Counted from the first letter of the stretch, positions 18,187 to 27,512 are shown. The stretch: DNA of 64,000 bases from Hymenobacter jeollabukensis (GCF_005771675.1 NZ_VAJM01000001.1:558001-622000), one strand, 5' to 3'. The notes: a model not told the origin generated them from the sequence alone. Made by a program: numbers and translations.

Positions 18187-19509
18187 ATGCCCATAGCCCT
18201 GTTCTGGCACCGGCGCGACCTGCGCCTGCACGACAACGCGGGCCTGACGGCCGCCCTGCAGAGTGGCCTGCCCGTCGTGCCCCTTTTCATTTACGACACC
18301 GACATTCTCGACCACGTTCCGCGCCCCCGGGATGCGCGCGTCACGTTCATTCATGATCAGGTGGAGCGGCTGGCGGAGCAGACCGCCACGGCCGGGGGCA
18401 CGTTTTTGGCCTACTACGGCCGGCCGGCAGAGGTTTTTCGGCAGCTGTTCGAGCAGCTGGACGTGGCGGCGGTGTATACCAACGCCGATTACGAGCCCTA
18501 CGCCACCGCCCGCGACGCCGCCGTGGCGCAGCTGTGCCGGCAGCGCGGCATCGGCTTCGAGGCCCGGAAAGACCAGGTGATTTTTCACCGGCGCGAGGTG
18601 CTGACCAAGAGCGGCACCCCGCACCGCAGCTTCGGCCCCTACCGCGACGCCTGGCTGGCGGCCCTGCGCCCCGAGATGCTGCAGCCATACCCTTCCGCCG
18701 AGTTGTTGGGCGGCCGACTGCACTTCCTGCCCACCGCCCCGCCGCGGCCGACGCTGCCCTCGATGGGTTTTGAGCGGTACGAGCAGTTCGTACCCGCCGC
18801 GGAGCTGCCGGCCGAGCAGCTGGTGCGCCACTACCACGCCACCCGCGACCAGCTGCACCTCGTCGACAGCAGCACGCGGCGCTCGGTGCACTTGCGCTTC
18901 GGCACACTGAGCGTGCGGGAGCTGATGCGGCAGGCGCAGGAGCTGAACCCCAAGCTGCTGGCCGAGCTGATCTGGCGCGACTATTTCATGATGCTGCTCT
19001 GGCACTACCCGCAGCTGCCCGAGCAGAGCTTCGAGCCGCGGCTACGCGGGGTGCCGTTTCGCCACGCCGAGGCGGACTTTCAACGCTGGTGCGAGGGCCA
19101 GACCGGCTACCCTCTCATCGATGCGGGCATGCGGGAGCTGAACCAGACCGGCTACCTGCCCAACCGGGCGCGCATTGCGGCGGCCAGCTTCCTGGTCAAG
19201 CACCTGCTCATCGACTGGCGCTGGGGCGAGCGGTACTTCGGCGACAAGCTACTCGACTACGACCTGGCCCTGAACGTGGGCAACTGGCAGTGGGTGGCCG
19301 GCACCGGCGTGGTGGCCGCGCCCTGGTTTCGGGTGTTCAGCCCCGACTCGCAGCTGCAGAAATTCGACCCCACGCATGAGTATGTACGCCGCTGGGTGCC
19401 CGAACTCGGCACGCCCGCCTACCCCGCGCCCATGGTGGAGCACAAATGGGCCCGGCAGCGGGCCATTGATACCTACCGGGCGGCTTACCAGACCGCGGCT
19501 GGCGGCTGA
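18187..19509 (+). CDS. phrB: Deoxyribodipyrimidine photolyase (cryptochrome/photolyase family)
   Basis: 440 aa. Light-driven repair of cyclobutane pyrimidine dimers in DNA, using FADH- and an antenna chromophore. The N-terminal alpha/beta photolyase domain starts LFWHRRDLRLHDNAGL (about 1-130). The C-terminal FAD-binding domain has GYPLIDAGMRELNQTGYLPN, SFLVKHLLIDWRWGERYF and GNWQWVAGTG, with the conserved tryptophans. Length and motifs fit a class I CPD photolyase rather than a DASH cryptochrome, although a cryptochrome role cannot be excluded from sequence alone. A strong terminator follows. Confidence 0.92.
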   Translation: MPIALFWHRRDLRLHDNAGLTAALQSGLPVVPLFIYDTDILDHVPRPRDARVTFIHDQVERLAEQTATAGGTFLAYYGRPAEVFRQLFEQLDVAAVYTNADYEPYATARDAAVAQLCRQRGIGFEARKDQVIFHRREVLTKSGTPHRSFGPYRDAWLAALRPEMLQPYPSAELLGGRLHFLPTAPPRPTLPSMGFERYEQFVPAAELPAEQLVRHYHATRDQLHLVDSSTRRSVHLRFGTLSVRELMRQAQELNPKLLAELIWRDYFMMLLWHYPQLPEQSFEPRLRGVPFRHAEADFQRWCEGQTGYPLIDAGMRELNQTGYLPNRARIAAASFLVKHLLIDWRWGERYFGDKLLDYDLALNVGNWQWVAGTGVVAAPWFRVFSPDSQLQKFDPTHEYVRRWVPELGTPAYPAPMVEHKWARQRAIDTYRAAYQTAAGG

Positions 19510-19527
19510 GGTGCTGCCTTAGCCAAA

Positions 19528-19569
19528 AATCCCGGGCCCAACTGCCAAATGGTAGTTGGGCCCGGGATT
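19528..19569. terminator. Bidirectional terminator phrB / OmpA-like gene
   Basis: AATCCCGGGCCCAACT pairs perfectly over 16 bp with AGTTGGGCCCGGGATT around 10 nt. It has A-rich sequence on the left and TTTT on the right, so it can end both convergent transcripts. Confidence 0.85.
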
Positions 19570-19588
19570 TTAAAGTCGATGCCAGTGG

Positions 19589-20695
19589 TTACTTCTGCAG
19601 CACCTTAATGCTCAGGCGGCGGTTCATGGCCCGGCCTTCCTCACTGGTATTCTGCGCAATGGCGTAGCGCGGGCCGTAGCCGCGAGCATCCATGCGGCTG
19701 GCACCCACGCCCATTTCGACCAGCACGGCCCAGGCGGCCTGGGCGCGGGCTTCGCTGAGCAGGCGGTTTACCTTGTAGGTGCCGGTGCTGTCGGTGTAGC
19801 CCCCGATTTTGATGCGCACCTTGGGGTAGGCGCGCATGATCTGGGCAATGTGGCCGAGCTGCACCTTGGAGTCGGGCGTGAGGGTGGCTTTGCCGGGCTC
19901 GAAAAACACCCGGTCGAAGTTCAGCCAGCCCTTGGTCAGGTCCACCGTATCGACCTGCGCGGCCGGGTCGGTGAGGAAGCGGTGGAGCAGGCTTTCGGTC
20001 GACATCTGCCCCACCCCGGTCAGCTGGCTGCCGCCGGCCAGCTTCAGGGTGACGGGGGTGCCGGTTTCGTAGATGTAGTTGCCGGTTTTGGCGTCGTAGT
20101 GGCCGCTGGTGACGGGCTTAACCACGGGCGCGGGTTTGCGCGGCGTATAGGCGTACTGCGGCTTGTAGCGGTAGGTGCGCGGCGGCTCGTTGGCAGCGGC
20201 GGGGGCAGGAGCAGCCGCCGAAGCGGTGATGGTAGCAGGATTGGGGGACGTTGCGGGGGGTGCAGCGGTGGTGGGCGCCGATGTTTCGTCCGGGCGCGGC
20301 ACCTGCTTGATGTAGGTGGGCGGGGCGGCGGCCACGGTGGGCCGGGTGCCCGGCCGGCTCAGGGTGAAGGAAAGCCTGGTCGGCTTATCAGTGGTCAGAA
20401 ACACGTTGTCGGCCATGCGCGACTGAAAGCCGGGCTGGGTGACCTGCACCACGTAAGGTCCGCCGACGGTCAGCCCGCTGAGCGCAAATTGCCCGCTGCC
20501 ATCGGTGGTAGTGGCTTTTTTGGCCCCGGATGGCACGTGTACTACCGTTACCAGGGCTTTGCTTAGCACCTGATGATCAGCCGACTGCACACTGCCGGCT
20601 ATGGAGCTATTGACGTTTTGAGCCTGCACCGCCGATGCAGTGAGCAGCAGGCCACCCCAGCAAAGCAGTGGACGCAGGGTATGGGCATGTATCAT
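19589..20695 (-). CDS. OmpA-family protein with carboxypeptidase-regulatory-like domain
   Basis: 368 aa. Signal peptide (about 1-26, SAVQAQ); a CarboxypepD_reg-like beta-sandwich (about 27-108, SIAGSVQSADHQVLSKALVTV and GQFALSGLTVGG); a Pro/Ala/Thr-rich linker (about 112-175); then an OmpA-like peptidoglycan-binding domain (about 262-368) with LNFDRVFFEPGKATL, IGGYTDSTG and the NRRLSIKV ending. It likely tethers the outer membrane to the cell wall. The start at 20695 gives the signal peptide; a GTG 16 codons upstream lies in the promoter region. A near-consensus promoter is present at 20724-20754. Confidence 0.9.
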   Translation of the reverse strand: MIHAHTLRPLLCWGGLLLTASAVQAQNVNSSIAGSVQSADHQVLSKALVTVVHVPSGAKKATTTDGSGQFALSGLTVGGPYVVQVTQPGFQSRMADNVFLTTDKPTRLSFTLSRPGTRPTVAAAPPTYIKQVPRPDETSAPTTAAPPATSPNPATITASAAAPAPAAANEPPRTYRYKPQYAYTPRKPAPVVKPVTSGHYDAKTGNYIYETGTPVTLKLAGGSQLTGVGQMSTESLLHRFLTDPAAQVDTVDLTKGWLNFDRVFFEPGKATLTPDSKVQLGHIAQIMRAYPKVRIKIGGYTDSTGTYKVNRLLSEARAQAAWAVLVEMGVGASRMDARGYGPRYAIAQNTSEEGRAMNRRLSIKVLQK

Positions 20696-20723
20696 TAGAC
20701 AAATGACATAAAATACGCTTATC

Positions 20724-20754
20724 CAAAAATAGTATTGTTGCACATAACAACAAC
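20724..20754 (-). promoter_or_regulatory. Bacteroidota-type promoter of the OmpA-like gene
   Basis: On the minus strand, GTTG (complement of 20751-20754), 19 nt, then TATTTTTG (complement of 20724-20731). The -7 element is a full TAnnTTTG match and the -33 element differs at one base. The start codon is 28 nt downstream. The sequence between this gene and the divergent TetR gene is AT-rich. Confidence 0.7.
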
Positions 20755-20845
20755 TATGTTCAATAAAATATTATTTAAATACATTACTGTTAATGACTTT
20801 GATTTCTCCCAACTATTCGGCCAATCAGGCGGTTATTGTTCCGCT

Positions 20846-21487
20846 ATGGAAAAGGACCGCATCAAGCAGGCTTACCTCGACTACGTGCTCCGGCACAACC
20901 AGCCGCCGGCCTCGGTGTACCAGCTCACGCAGCAGCTGGACTTGCCCGAAACTGAGTTTTACCGCTTCTACCCCACCTTCGCGGCCATCGACCGGGAGCT
21001 GTGGGCGGATTTCGGGCGCGACGCCCGCAACCGGGCCGCGCAGGAGCCGGTGTGGGCCGAGTACGGGGCCCGCGAAAAGCTACTGGCGTTTTACTTCACG
21101 CTGCTCGAAATCCTGAAGCAAAACCGCAGCTACGCGCTGCAGTCCCTGCACCGCTCGATGCCGTCGGTGCCCGGCTTCACGCCCCGGGTGCTCGACGACT
21201 TCCGCCAGGACTTTGAAACTTTCGTGGCCGACTTGCTGCGCGAAGGCCGGCTGAGCGAGGAAGTGGCCAGCCGCCCGCTGGTGCAGGAGCAGTACCCGCG
21301 CGCCTTCTGGCAGCAGGTGCTGTTCGTGCTCGGCTTCTTCGCCAAAGACGAGTCGCTGAACTTCGAGCGCACCGACGCGGCCGTGGAAAAAGCCGTGACG
21401 CTGAGCTTCGACCTGGTGGGCCGCAACACCTTCGACTCAGCCCTGGATTTGGCGCGCTTCCTCATCCAATCGGCCCGGCGCGGATGA
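20846..21487 (+). CDS. TetR-family-like transcriptional regulator
   Basis: 213 aa starting MEKDRIKQAYLDYVLRHN. The N-terminal 60 residues fit a TetR helix-turn-helix (VYQLTQQLDLPETEFYRFYPTFAAIDRELW; DNA-reading helix at about residues 30-40). The rest is a helical ligand-binding/dimerisation domain of the Bacteroidota TetR_C type found next to ABC1 kinases. The ATG at 20846 is chosen over upstream starts because the N-terminus then begins at the HTH. Its stop overlaps the start of the ABC1 kinase gene (ATGA), so the two are translationally coupled. Confidence 0.85.
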   Translation: MEKDRIKQAYLDYVLRHNQPPASVYQLTQQLDLPETEFYRFYPTFAAIDRELWADFGRDARNRAAQEPVWAEYGAREKLLAFYFTLLEILKQNRSYALQSLHRSMPSVPGFTPRVLDDFRQDFETFVADLLREGRLSEEVASRPLVQEQYPRAFWQQVLFVLGFFAKDESLNFERTDAAVEKAVTLSFDLVGRNTFDSALDLARFLIQSARRG

Positions 21488-22842
21488 GCGAGCCAACCCC
21501 GAGCCCGGCGCCGTCGGAACCCGAAAACCAGCCCCAGGCCTCGCTGCCGACCACCAAAGTGGCCCGGGCGGCGCGCTTCGCCAAGACCGGCCTGAAGGTG
21601 GGCGCCAACTACGTGAAGCACTACGCCAAGCGGGCCGCCGGGGCCGAAGTCAGCCCCGAAGACCTGCACGCGGCCAACGCGGCGGAGCTGTACGGCGCTC
21701 TGAGCGAGATGAAAGGCTCGGTGCTGAAGGTGGCGCAGATGCTGGCCATGGAAAAGAACATTCTGCCGGCGGCCTACGCCGAGCAGTTTGCCCAGGCCCA
21801 GTACCAGACGCCGCCGCTGTCGGGCCCACTGGTGGTCAAGGCCTTCCGCGACGCGTTCGGTCAGTCGCCCTACGAGCTGTTCGACGCCTTCGAGCCCCAG
21901 GCCCGGCAGGCGGCCAGCATCGGGCAGGTGCATTTTGCCCGCAAGGATGGCCGCGCCCTGGCCGTGAAGGTGCAGTACCCGGGCGTGGCCGACAGCATCC
22001 GCTCCGACATCCGGCTGGTGAAACCCATTGCTCTGCGCGTGCTGGGCCTGGACGAAGCCACCGTGCGGCCTTACCTGCAGGAGGTGGAAACGCGGCTCAT
22101 GGAGGAAACCGACTACGCCCTGGAGCTGCGCCGCGGCCAGCACATTGCCGCCCAGTGCGCCCACCTGCTCCACCTGGAGTTTCCCCGGTACTACCCGGAG
22201 CTGTCGGGCGCCCGCATCCTGACGATGGACTGGCTCGGCGGCCAGCACCTGCGCGAGTTTCTGGCCACCGAGCCCAGCCAGCAGGTGCGCAACCAGCTCG
22301 GGCAGGCGCTCTGGGACTTCTACATGCACCAGCTGCACACGCTGCGGCAGGTGCACGCCGATCCGCACCCGGGCAACTTCCTGCTGCGCGCCGACGCGGG
22401 CGGCACCGTGGGCGTGCTCGATTTCGGCTGCGTCAAGGAAATTCCAGCCGAAGTACACCGCCTGTTCACCGCCCTGCTCGCCCCCGAAACCCTGGAGGAC
22501 GAAAGCCGCCTCGCGGCCCTGCTGGAGGAAGCCGGTGTGCTGCGCCCCCACGATGCGCCCGCCCTGCGCCAGCTCTACCTGCGCACCCTGCACGACTCGC
22601 TGGCGCTGGTGGGCCGCCCGTTCCGCCAGCCTACCTTTGACTTCGGCGACCCGGGCTTTATGCAGGCCCTCTACGCCCTCGGCGACGACCTGATGCAGCA
22701 GCCCGAGCTGCGCCAGCAGCGGGAGCCGCGCGGCTCGGAGCACTTCATCTACCTGAACCGCACCTACGTGGGCCTGTACGCGCTGCTGACGGAACTGAAA
22801 GCCCGCGTGCGCACGGGTGACGCCAGCGACACGGCGGAATAG
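21484..22842 (+). CDS. ABC1/AarF (UbiB/ADCK-family) atypical kinase
   Basis: 452 aa. ABC1 proteins are atypical ATPases/kinases tied to quinone or isoprenoid lipid metabolism. Visible motifs: AAS-type A-rich loop QAASIGQVHFA, ATP-binding Lys in ALAVKVQYPGV, catalytic HADPHPGNFLL and metal-binding LDFGCVKE. The family KxGQ motif is altered to KVAQ (MKGSVLKVAQML). It overlaps the TetR-like gene by 4 nt, which suggests regulation of, or by, a shared lipid signal. Substrate is unknown; menaquinone-related lipid is an inference from the family. Confidence 0.9.
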   Translation: MSEPTPSPAPSEPENQPQASLPTTKVARAARFAKTGLKVGANYVKHYAKRAAGAEVSPEDLHAANAAELYGALSEMKGSVLKVAQMLAMEKNILPAAYAEQFAQAQYQTPPLSGPLVVKAFRDAFGQSPYELFDAFEPQARQAASIGQVHFARKDGRALAVKVQYPGVADSIRSDIRLVKPIALRVLGLDEATVRPYLQEVETRLMEETDYALELRRGQHIAAQCAHLLHLEFPRYYPELSGARILTMDWLGGQHLREFLATEPSQQVRNQLGQALWDFYMHQLHTLRQVHADPHPGNFLLRADAGGTVGVLDFGCVKEIPAEVHRLFTALLAPETLEDESRLAALLEEAGVLRPHDAPALRQLYLRTLHDSLALVGRPFRQPTFDFGDPGFMQALYALGDDLMQQPELRQQREPRGSEHFIYLNRTYVGLYALLTELKARVRTGDASDTAE

Positions 22843-22981
22843 TCCTGACCGAAGGCGGGCTCCGCTGTTCGGTTTTAAGTTCAGCAGTGACGCCGTGGGT
22901 GGCCTCAGGGCCCGGCGCCGCAACCTATTGCCCCGGATTTCGATTCAAGGCACCAAGCCCACTTCTCAGCCTTCTTATTCC

Positions 22982-23842
22982 ATGAAGCATTTCTTTTTTT
23001 CATTGCTGGCCTTGCTGGCCTCCACGGCCGCCTTCGCCCAGAAGGCCGCGCCCTCCTGCTGCGCCAAACCCGCCCCTGACGCCTTGGTGGCCTTTGCCAG
23101 CCTGGCCGCCGACCCCGCATTCATGAGCGGGCACGACTCGCCCCTGCCGCTGGATTACCAGGAAGCCGGCAAGCTCGTCACCTATCCCACGCCCGACAGC
23201 AGCACGGCTCACGCCTATCAGGTAGGCCCGGGCACTAAGGACGGCAAGTACCTGCTGGTCATCCATGAGTGGTGGGGCCTGAACGACTACATCAAGCGCG
23301 AGGCCGACCGGCTGGCCGCTTCGCTGCCCGGCGTGACGGTGCTGGCCGTGGACCTCTACGACGGCAAGCTGGCCACCACCGCCGACGAAGCCAGCCGCTT
23401 GGTGCAGGCCGTGGATAACAACCGCGCCAAAAACATCCTGCGCGGCGCCCTTACCCGCGCCGGGGCCAAAGCGCAGGTAGCCACGCTGGGCTGGTGCTTC
23501 GGCGGGGGCTGGTCGTTGCAGGCGGCGCTGCTGGCCGGCAAGCAGGCGGTGGGCTGCGTGATGTACTACGGTATGCCGGAAAAGGACGTGGCCAAGCTCA
23601 AAACCCTCAACACCGACGTGCTGGGGCTATTTGCCACCCAGGATCAGGGCATCAGCCCGGCCGTGGTGAAGCAGTTTCAGGCCGATATGAAGAAGGCCAG
23701 CAAGCAGCTCACGGTGCATAACTTCGACGCCGTGCACGCCTTTGCCAACCCCTCGAACCCCAAATACGACGCCAAGGCGGCCACTCAGGCCAATACCATT
23801 GCCCTGAACTACCTGCTGAAAAAGTTCAAGCTGAAGGCATAA
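22982..23842 (+). CDS. Secreted dienelactone hydrolase-family protein
   Basis: 286 aa with a signal peptide (MKHFFFSLLALLASTAAFAQ). The alpha/beta-hydrolase fold has the DLH features HEWWGLNDYIKREADRLA and the nucleophile motif GWCFGGG. The likely triad is C172, D221 and H252 (in DAVHAFAN). The family hydrolyses dienelactones, but many secreted Bacteroidota members have unknown ester or lactone substrates. The ATG at 22982 is preferred because it gives the signal peptide; the frame continues 55 codons upstream. A terminator follows. Confidence 0.9.
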   Translation: MKHFFFSLLALLASTAAFAQKAAPSCCAKPAPDALVAFASLAADPAFMSGHDSPLPLDYQEAGKLVTYPTPDSSTAHAYQVGPGTKDGKYLLVIHEWWGLNDYIKREADRLAASLPGVTVLAVDLYDGKLATTADEASRLVQAVDNNRAKNILRGALTRAGAKAQVATLGWCFGGGWSLQAALLAGKQAVGCVMYYGMPEKDVAKLKTLNTDVLGLFATQDQGISPAVVKQFQADMKKASKQLTVHNFDAVHAFANPSNPKYDAKAATQANTIALNYLLKKFKLKA

Positions 23843-23865
23843 TCCCCGGTTTCAGAGGCCGTTAC

Positions 23866-23900
23866 AAGCCGCCGGCGCCCTCGGGTGTCGGCGGCTTTTG
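23866..23900 (+). terminator. Terminator after the dienelactone hydrolase gene
   Basis: AAGCCGCCG pairs with CGGCGGCTT around a 14-nt loop, followed by TT. It lies 24 bp after the stop codon. Confidence 0.75.
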
Positions 23901-24145
23901 CATGCTGCTTATTCCATAGCACACCGCAGGATCAGCTTGGTCGACTTCGTGCCCGTCCGGGCCGACTGATGAGGGGGGACTGGTATACCGCCGCCGTCAT
24001 TGGGCTAAAATCCCTGATTTGGCCGGTTGTTTCCCTGCTTACTCCTATTACATTCGCTCAGACTATTGCCGCTAGTCGTGTCGCCGCTGGCTGTCAGGCC
24101 CGTGGTGACTTAAATCAAGATTTTTCCATTTCATTTTCTCGCATT
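23901..24145 (+). other. Intergenic region before the nidogen-domain gene
   Basis: About 245 bp with no convincing ORF, although the downstream frame stays open to 23885. GC falls towards 24110-24145 (AAATCAAGATTTTTCC). I found no clear TAnnTTTG box and no RNA-like structure. It probably contains the promoter and 5' leader of the next gene. Confidence 0.4.
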
Positions 24146-27100
24146 ATGACCACATTTACCCGACTACGTCGTTTGCTCGGCGCCGGGCTGTTGGCAGCGT
24201 TGCTGGGCAGCGCTGCGGTGGCCCAGCAAACCGGCCCAGCCCGCAATTGGAATCCGGCCGATACCAACCCCAACTATTCCCAACACAAGCAGCAACAGGC
24301 CAGCCCGCCCACAGCGCCCGTGCGGCGCAGTAGTCCAGCGGCTGCTTTGCCCAACGGGCCGGTTGTGGCCCGCCCGGCCTGCTTCGAGCCGTTTGACACC
24401 ACGGCGACGGGCGGCTGGTCGCAGGTGGTGCGCGACGACGACAACTCCTTTGGGCCGGTGGCGCTGGGCTGGGACTTTTCGCTGTTCGGCGCGCGGTACA
24501 ACAACGTGTATATCAATACCAACGGCAACATCACCTTCGACTCGCCGCTGAGCACGTTTAACGCGGCGGGCTTCCCCATCGCCACACCGATGGTAGCCGC
24601 TTTCTGGGCCGACGTGGACACCCGCAACCCAGCCAGCGGCTCGGTCTGGTACAAGGTATTCCCCGACCGGCTGGTGGTAGTCTGGAACAAGGTGGGCTAT
24701 TTCAATAGCCAAGCCGACAAAAAGAACACCTTCCAGCTCGTTATCAAGGCCAATACCGCCCCCGGCTTCACCGGCAACGACGTGCTCATCTCCTACGATG
24801 ACATGCAGTGGACAACGGGCAGCGCCTCGCAGGGCTCTTTTGGCTTCGGTGGCATTCCGGCCACCGTGGGGGCCAACCGCGGCAACAACGTCGACTACAT
24901 TCAGACCGGCCGCTTCAACCTGAACAGCAACCAAGCTCCCAACCAGCCCAACGTGGGCGACCCGGGCGGCATTAACTGGCTGGATCAGCAGTGCCTGGGC
25001 TACCAGGTGCGCGGCTCGAGCACCGGCAGCAGCAACATTCCGCCCGCCGTGGCCGGCCTGCCCGCCGGCAATACCATCACCGTAAACCAGGGGCAAACCG
25101 TTACGGTGCCGTTGCAGTTTTCGGGTCCTGAAACCAACCAAACTGTCGACGTGAGCACGGCCCTGCGCGGCCTCTGCAATGCCTCGGCTACCACCACCGG
25201 CAACGGCGGCACCAACCCCACGACCACGTTTACGGTAACCGGGAGCCCGTGCAACGTGGGCACCAACGTAGTCAGCTTCATCGCCCTCGACAACGGCCTG
25301 CCGGCACCGGCGCAAACCACGTTCGATCTGACCGTTGTTGTGAACCCGCCCGTGACCAACGGCACCTGGACCGGCGCGGTGAGCACCGACTGGGCCACGG
25401 CCGGCAACTGGACCAACAACGTGCTGCCCACCGGCACCACCGACGTGGTAATTCCGGCGGGCGTGCCGCGCATGCCGCTGCTCAGCAGCAGCGCGGCCGC
25501 GGCGGGCCTCACGGTGGCCAGCGGCGCTTCGCTCAGCATCGGCAGCGGCGGCACCCTCACCCTGAACGGCAACCTGACCAACAACGGCACGCTCAGCGGC
25601 GCGGGCACCCTGCTCACGGGTGGCAGCTCGGCCCAGAGCGTGGGCGGCAGCAGCGGCCTGAGCCTGGCCAACGTAACCGTGGGCGCGGCCGGCCTGCAGC
25701 TGAATGCCCCGCTGGCCGTGGCCCGACTGCTCACGCTCAACGGCAACCTGGCTTCGGGCGGCAACCTGACGCTGCTCTCGTCGGCAACGGGCACGGCCAT
25801 GGTCATCAATAACGGGACGGCGGCCGTGAGCGGCCCGGCCACCGTGCAGCGCTACATCGATGGCGGCCTCAACCCGGGCCTGGGCTACCGCCACTTCGCA
25901 GCGCCCGTCAGCAATACCACCGTGGCCGATCTGACCACCGCCAGCTTTACGCCGCGCGTCAATGCGGCTTACAACACGGCCGCCAACCCGGGCAGCGTTA
26001 CGCCCTTCCCCACGGTATTCTCCTACGACCAGAGCCGCGTCAGCACCGGCGCCGGCGGGGCCGTGGCCGATTTTGACAAAGGCTGGGTGTCGCCGGGCAG
26101 CACGACGGATGCCCTGACGCCGGGCCGGGGCTACACCGTGAACCTGGCCGCCGGGCAGACGGTGGATTTCGTGGGCACGCTCGGTAACGGCAGCGTGCCG
26201 CTCACCGGCCTCACGCGCGGAGCATCGGCCCAGTCGGGCTGGTACCTGCTAGGCAACCCCTACCCGGCCCCCATCAACTGGACCCAGGCCTACCTCGGCG
26301 CCACCGGCCTCGACAATGCCGTGCACGTGTACAAGTCGAGCGGCCAGTATGCCGGCTCCTACGCCAGCTTTGTCAACGGCGTGGGCGTCAACGGCGGCTC
26401 CAACATCATTCCGCTGGGCCAGGCTTTCTTCGTGCGCACCTCCTCAGCCGCTACGCCCGGCAGCCTGAACCTGAGCAACGCCGCCCGCCTGAGCTCTTAT
26501 ACTGATGCCGCTCTGCAGCGCACCACGGCCGAAACCCGCCCGCTGCTGCGCCTGAGCCTGAGCGGCCTGGGCGTCAGCGACGAGGTAGCCGTGTACTTCG
26601 AGGCCGGCGCCACGGCGGGTTTCGATACCGCCTTTGACGCGCCCAAGCTGACGGCCGGCCACAACGTGCTGCTGGGCCTCGACACGCCCGGCGCGCTGCT
26701 GGCCATCAACGGCCTGCCGACGCTGGGCACTGCTCCCGTCACGGTTCCGGTGCTCGTGCGCGTAGCCCGGACCAGCACCTACACCCTGCGCGCCGACGAG
26801 CTGCTGAACCTGCCCGCCGGCACCACCGTGCAGCTGCGCGACCTGCTCACCGGCACCCTCACGCCGCTGACGCCGCAGGCTACGTACTCGTTCACGGCCG
26901 ATGCCTCGCTCAGCACGCCCCGCTTCGAGCTGATTTTCAATGCCAGCCGCGTTACGGCGGCTACTCCCGCCGCCCTCAACGCCCAGGTATCGGTGTACCC
27001 GAACCCGGCGCATCAGCAGCTCTGGCTGAGCCTGCCCGCCGACCAGCACGTGGCCGAGGTGGTGTTGCTCAACGCCCTGGGCCAACAGGTGATGCACCGC

Positions 27101-27226
27101 ACGCTGCCGGCTGGCCGGGGCGCGGCGGCGCAGGCCCTGCAGCTGGGTCAGCTGGCCCGTGGCGTGTACACGCTGCGCGTAGCCCTGGCCGCCGGCACCG
27201 TCACCAAGCGCGTCGTGGTTGAGTAA
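24146..27226 (+). CDS. Nidogen-domain (NIDO) T9SS-secreted surface protein
   Basis: 1,026 aa. Signal peptide (about 1-27, SAAVAQQ). NIDO-like domain at about 75-300 (WDFSLFGARYNNVYINTNGNI region, PMVAAFWADVDTRN, DRLVVVWNKVGYF). Then an Ig-like/cadherin-like segment, a Gly/Ser/Asn-rich repeat region (about 405-560, LTLNGNLTNNGTLSGAGT), and a C-terminal T9SS type A sorting domain (VSVYPNPAHQQLWLSLP, then LGQLARGVYTLRVAL and KRVVVE). It is exported by the type IX system and attached at the surface or released. The large beta-rich middle suggests adhesion or matrix function, which is an inference. The start at 24146 gives a clean signal peptide. Confidence 0.9.
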   Translation: MTTFTRLRRLLGAGLLAALLGSAAVAQQTGPARNWNPADTNPNYSQHKQQQASPPTAPVRRSSPAAALPNGPVVARPACFEPFDTTATGGWSQVVRDDDNSFGPVALGWDFSLFGARYNNVYINTNGNITFDSPLSTFNAAGFPIATPMVAAFWADVDTRNPASGSVWYKVFPDRLVVVWNKVGYFNSQADKKNTFQLVIKANTAPGFTGNDVLISYDDMQWTTGSASQGSFGFGGIPATVGANRGNNVDYIQTGRFNLNSNQAPNQPNVGDPGGINWLDQQCLGYQVRGSSTGSSNIPPAVAGLPAGNTITVNQGQTVTVPLQFSGPETNQTVDVSTALRGLCNASATTTGNGGTNPTTTFTVTGSPCNVGTNVVSFIALDNGLPAPAQTTFDLTVVVNPPVTNGTWTGAVSTDWATAGNWTNNVLPTGTTDVVIPAGVPRMPLLSSSAAAAGLTVASGASLSIGSGGTLTLNGNLTNNGTLSGAGTLLTGGSSAQSVGGSSGLSLANVTVGAAGLQLNAPLAVARLLTLNGNLASGGNLTLLSSATGTAMVINNGTAAVSGPATVQRYIDGGLNPGLGYRHFAAPVSNTTVADLTTASFTPRVNAAYNTAANPGSVTPFPTVFSYDQSRVSTGAGGAVADFDKGWVSPGSTTDALTPGRGYTVNLAAGQTVDFVGTLGNGSVPLTGLTRGASAQSGWYLLGNPYPAPINWTQAYLGATGLDNAVHVYKSSGQYAGSYASFVNGVGVNGGSNIIPLGQAFFVRTSSAATPGSLNLSNAARLSSYTDAALQRTTAETRPLLRLSLSGLGVSDEVAVYFEAGATAGFDTAFDAPKLTAGHNVLLGLDTPGALLAINGLPTLGTAPVTVPVLVRVARTSTYTLRADELLNLPAGTTVQLRDLLTGTLTPLTPQATYSFTADASLSTPRFELIFNASRVTAATPAALNAQVSVYPNPAHQQLWLSLPADQHVAEVVLLNALGQQVMHRTLPAGRGAAAQALQLGQLARGVYTLRVALAAGTVTKRVVVE

Positions 27227-27270
27227 CCCCGCCGCTGGCATTTCTTACGCTCTTGTTCCAACTCCATCGT

Positions 27271-27477
27271 ATGACCTTTTCAACCGCTCTTTTCCGCACC
27301 GGTCTGTGCACCGGGCTGCTCGTTCTGTTTGTTCACGCCGCCCAGGCGCAAGATCCGGGCTCAGGCGGCCCCACGCCCGGCGCCCCCGAACCCACCGCCG
27401 TGCCCATCGACGGTGGGGCCTCGCTGCTGCTGGCCGGCGGCGCGCTCTACGCTCTCAAGCGTCTGCGCAAACGCTGA
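27271..27477 (+). CDS. Small secreted protein with PID-CTERM-like sorting tail
   Basis: 68 aa. Signal peptide (about 1-27, HAAQAQ), a short Gly/Pro-rich mature segment (DPGSGGPTPGAPEPTA), then a tail with the motif VPIDGG, one hydrophobic helix (ASLLLAGGALYAL) and a basic end (KRLRKR). The order short motif, transmembrane helix, basic cluster is that of exosortase/sortase-type C-terminal sorting signals. The VPIDGG motif is what Bacteroidota annotations call PID-CTERM. The mature peptide would be only about 17 residues before the motif. The ATG at 27271 is preferred over TTG 27253. It lies 44 bp after the nidogen gene and probably shares its transcript. Confidence 0.8.
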   Translation: MTFSTALFRTGLCTGLLVLFVHAAQAQDPGSGGPTPGAPEPTAVPIDGGASLLLAGGALYALKRLRKR

Positions 27478-27512
27478 TTCGCTCCTGCCTCACCGCAGTT
27501 ATCCGCTACGCG

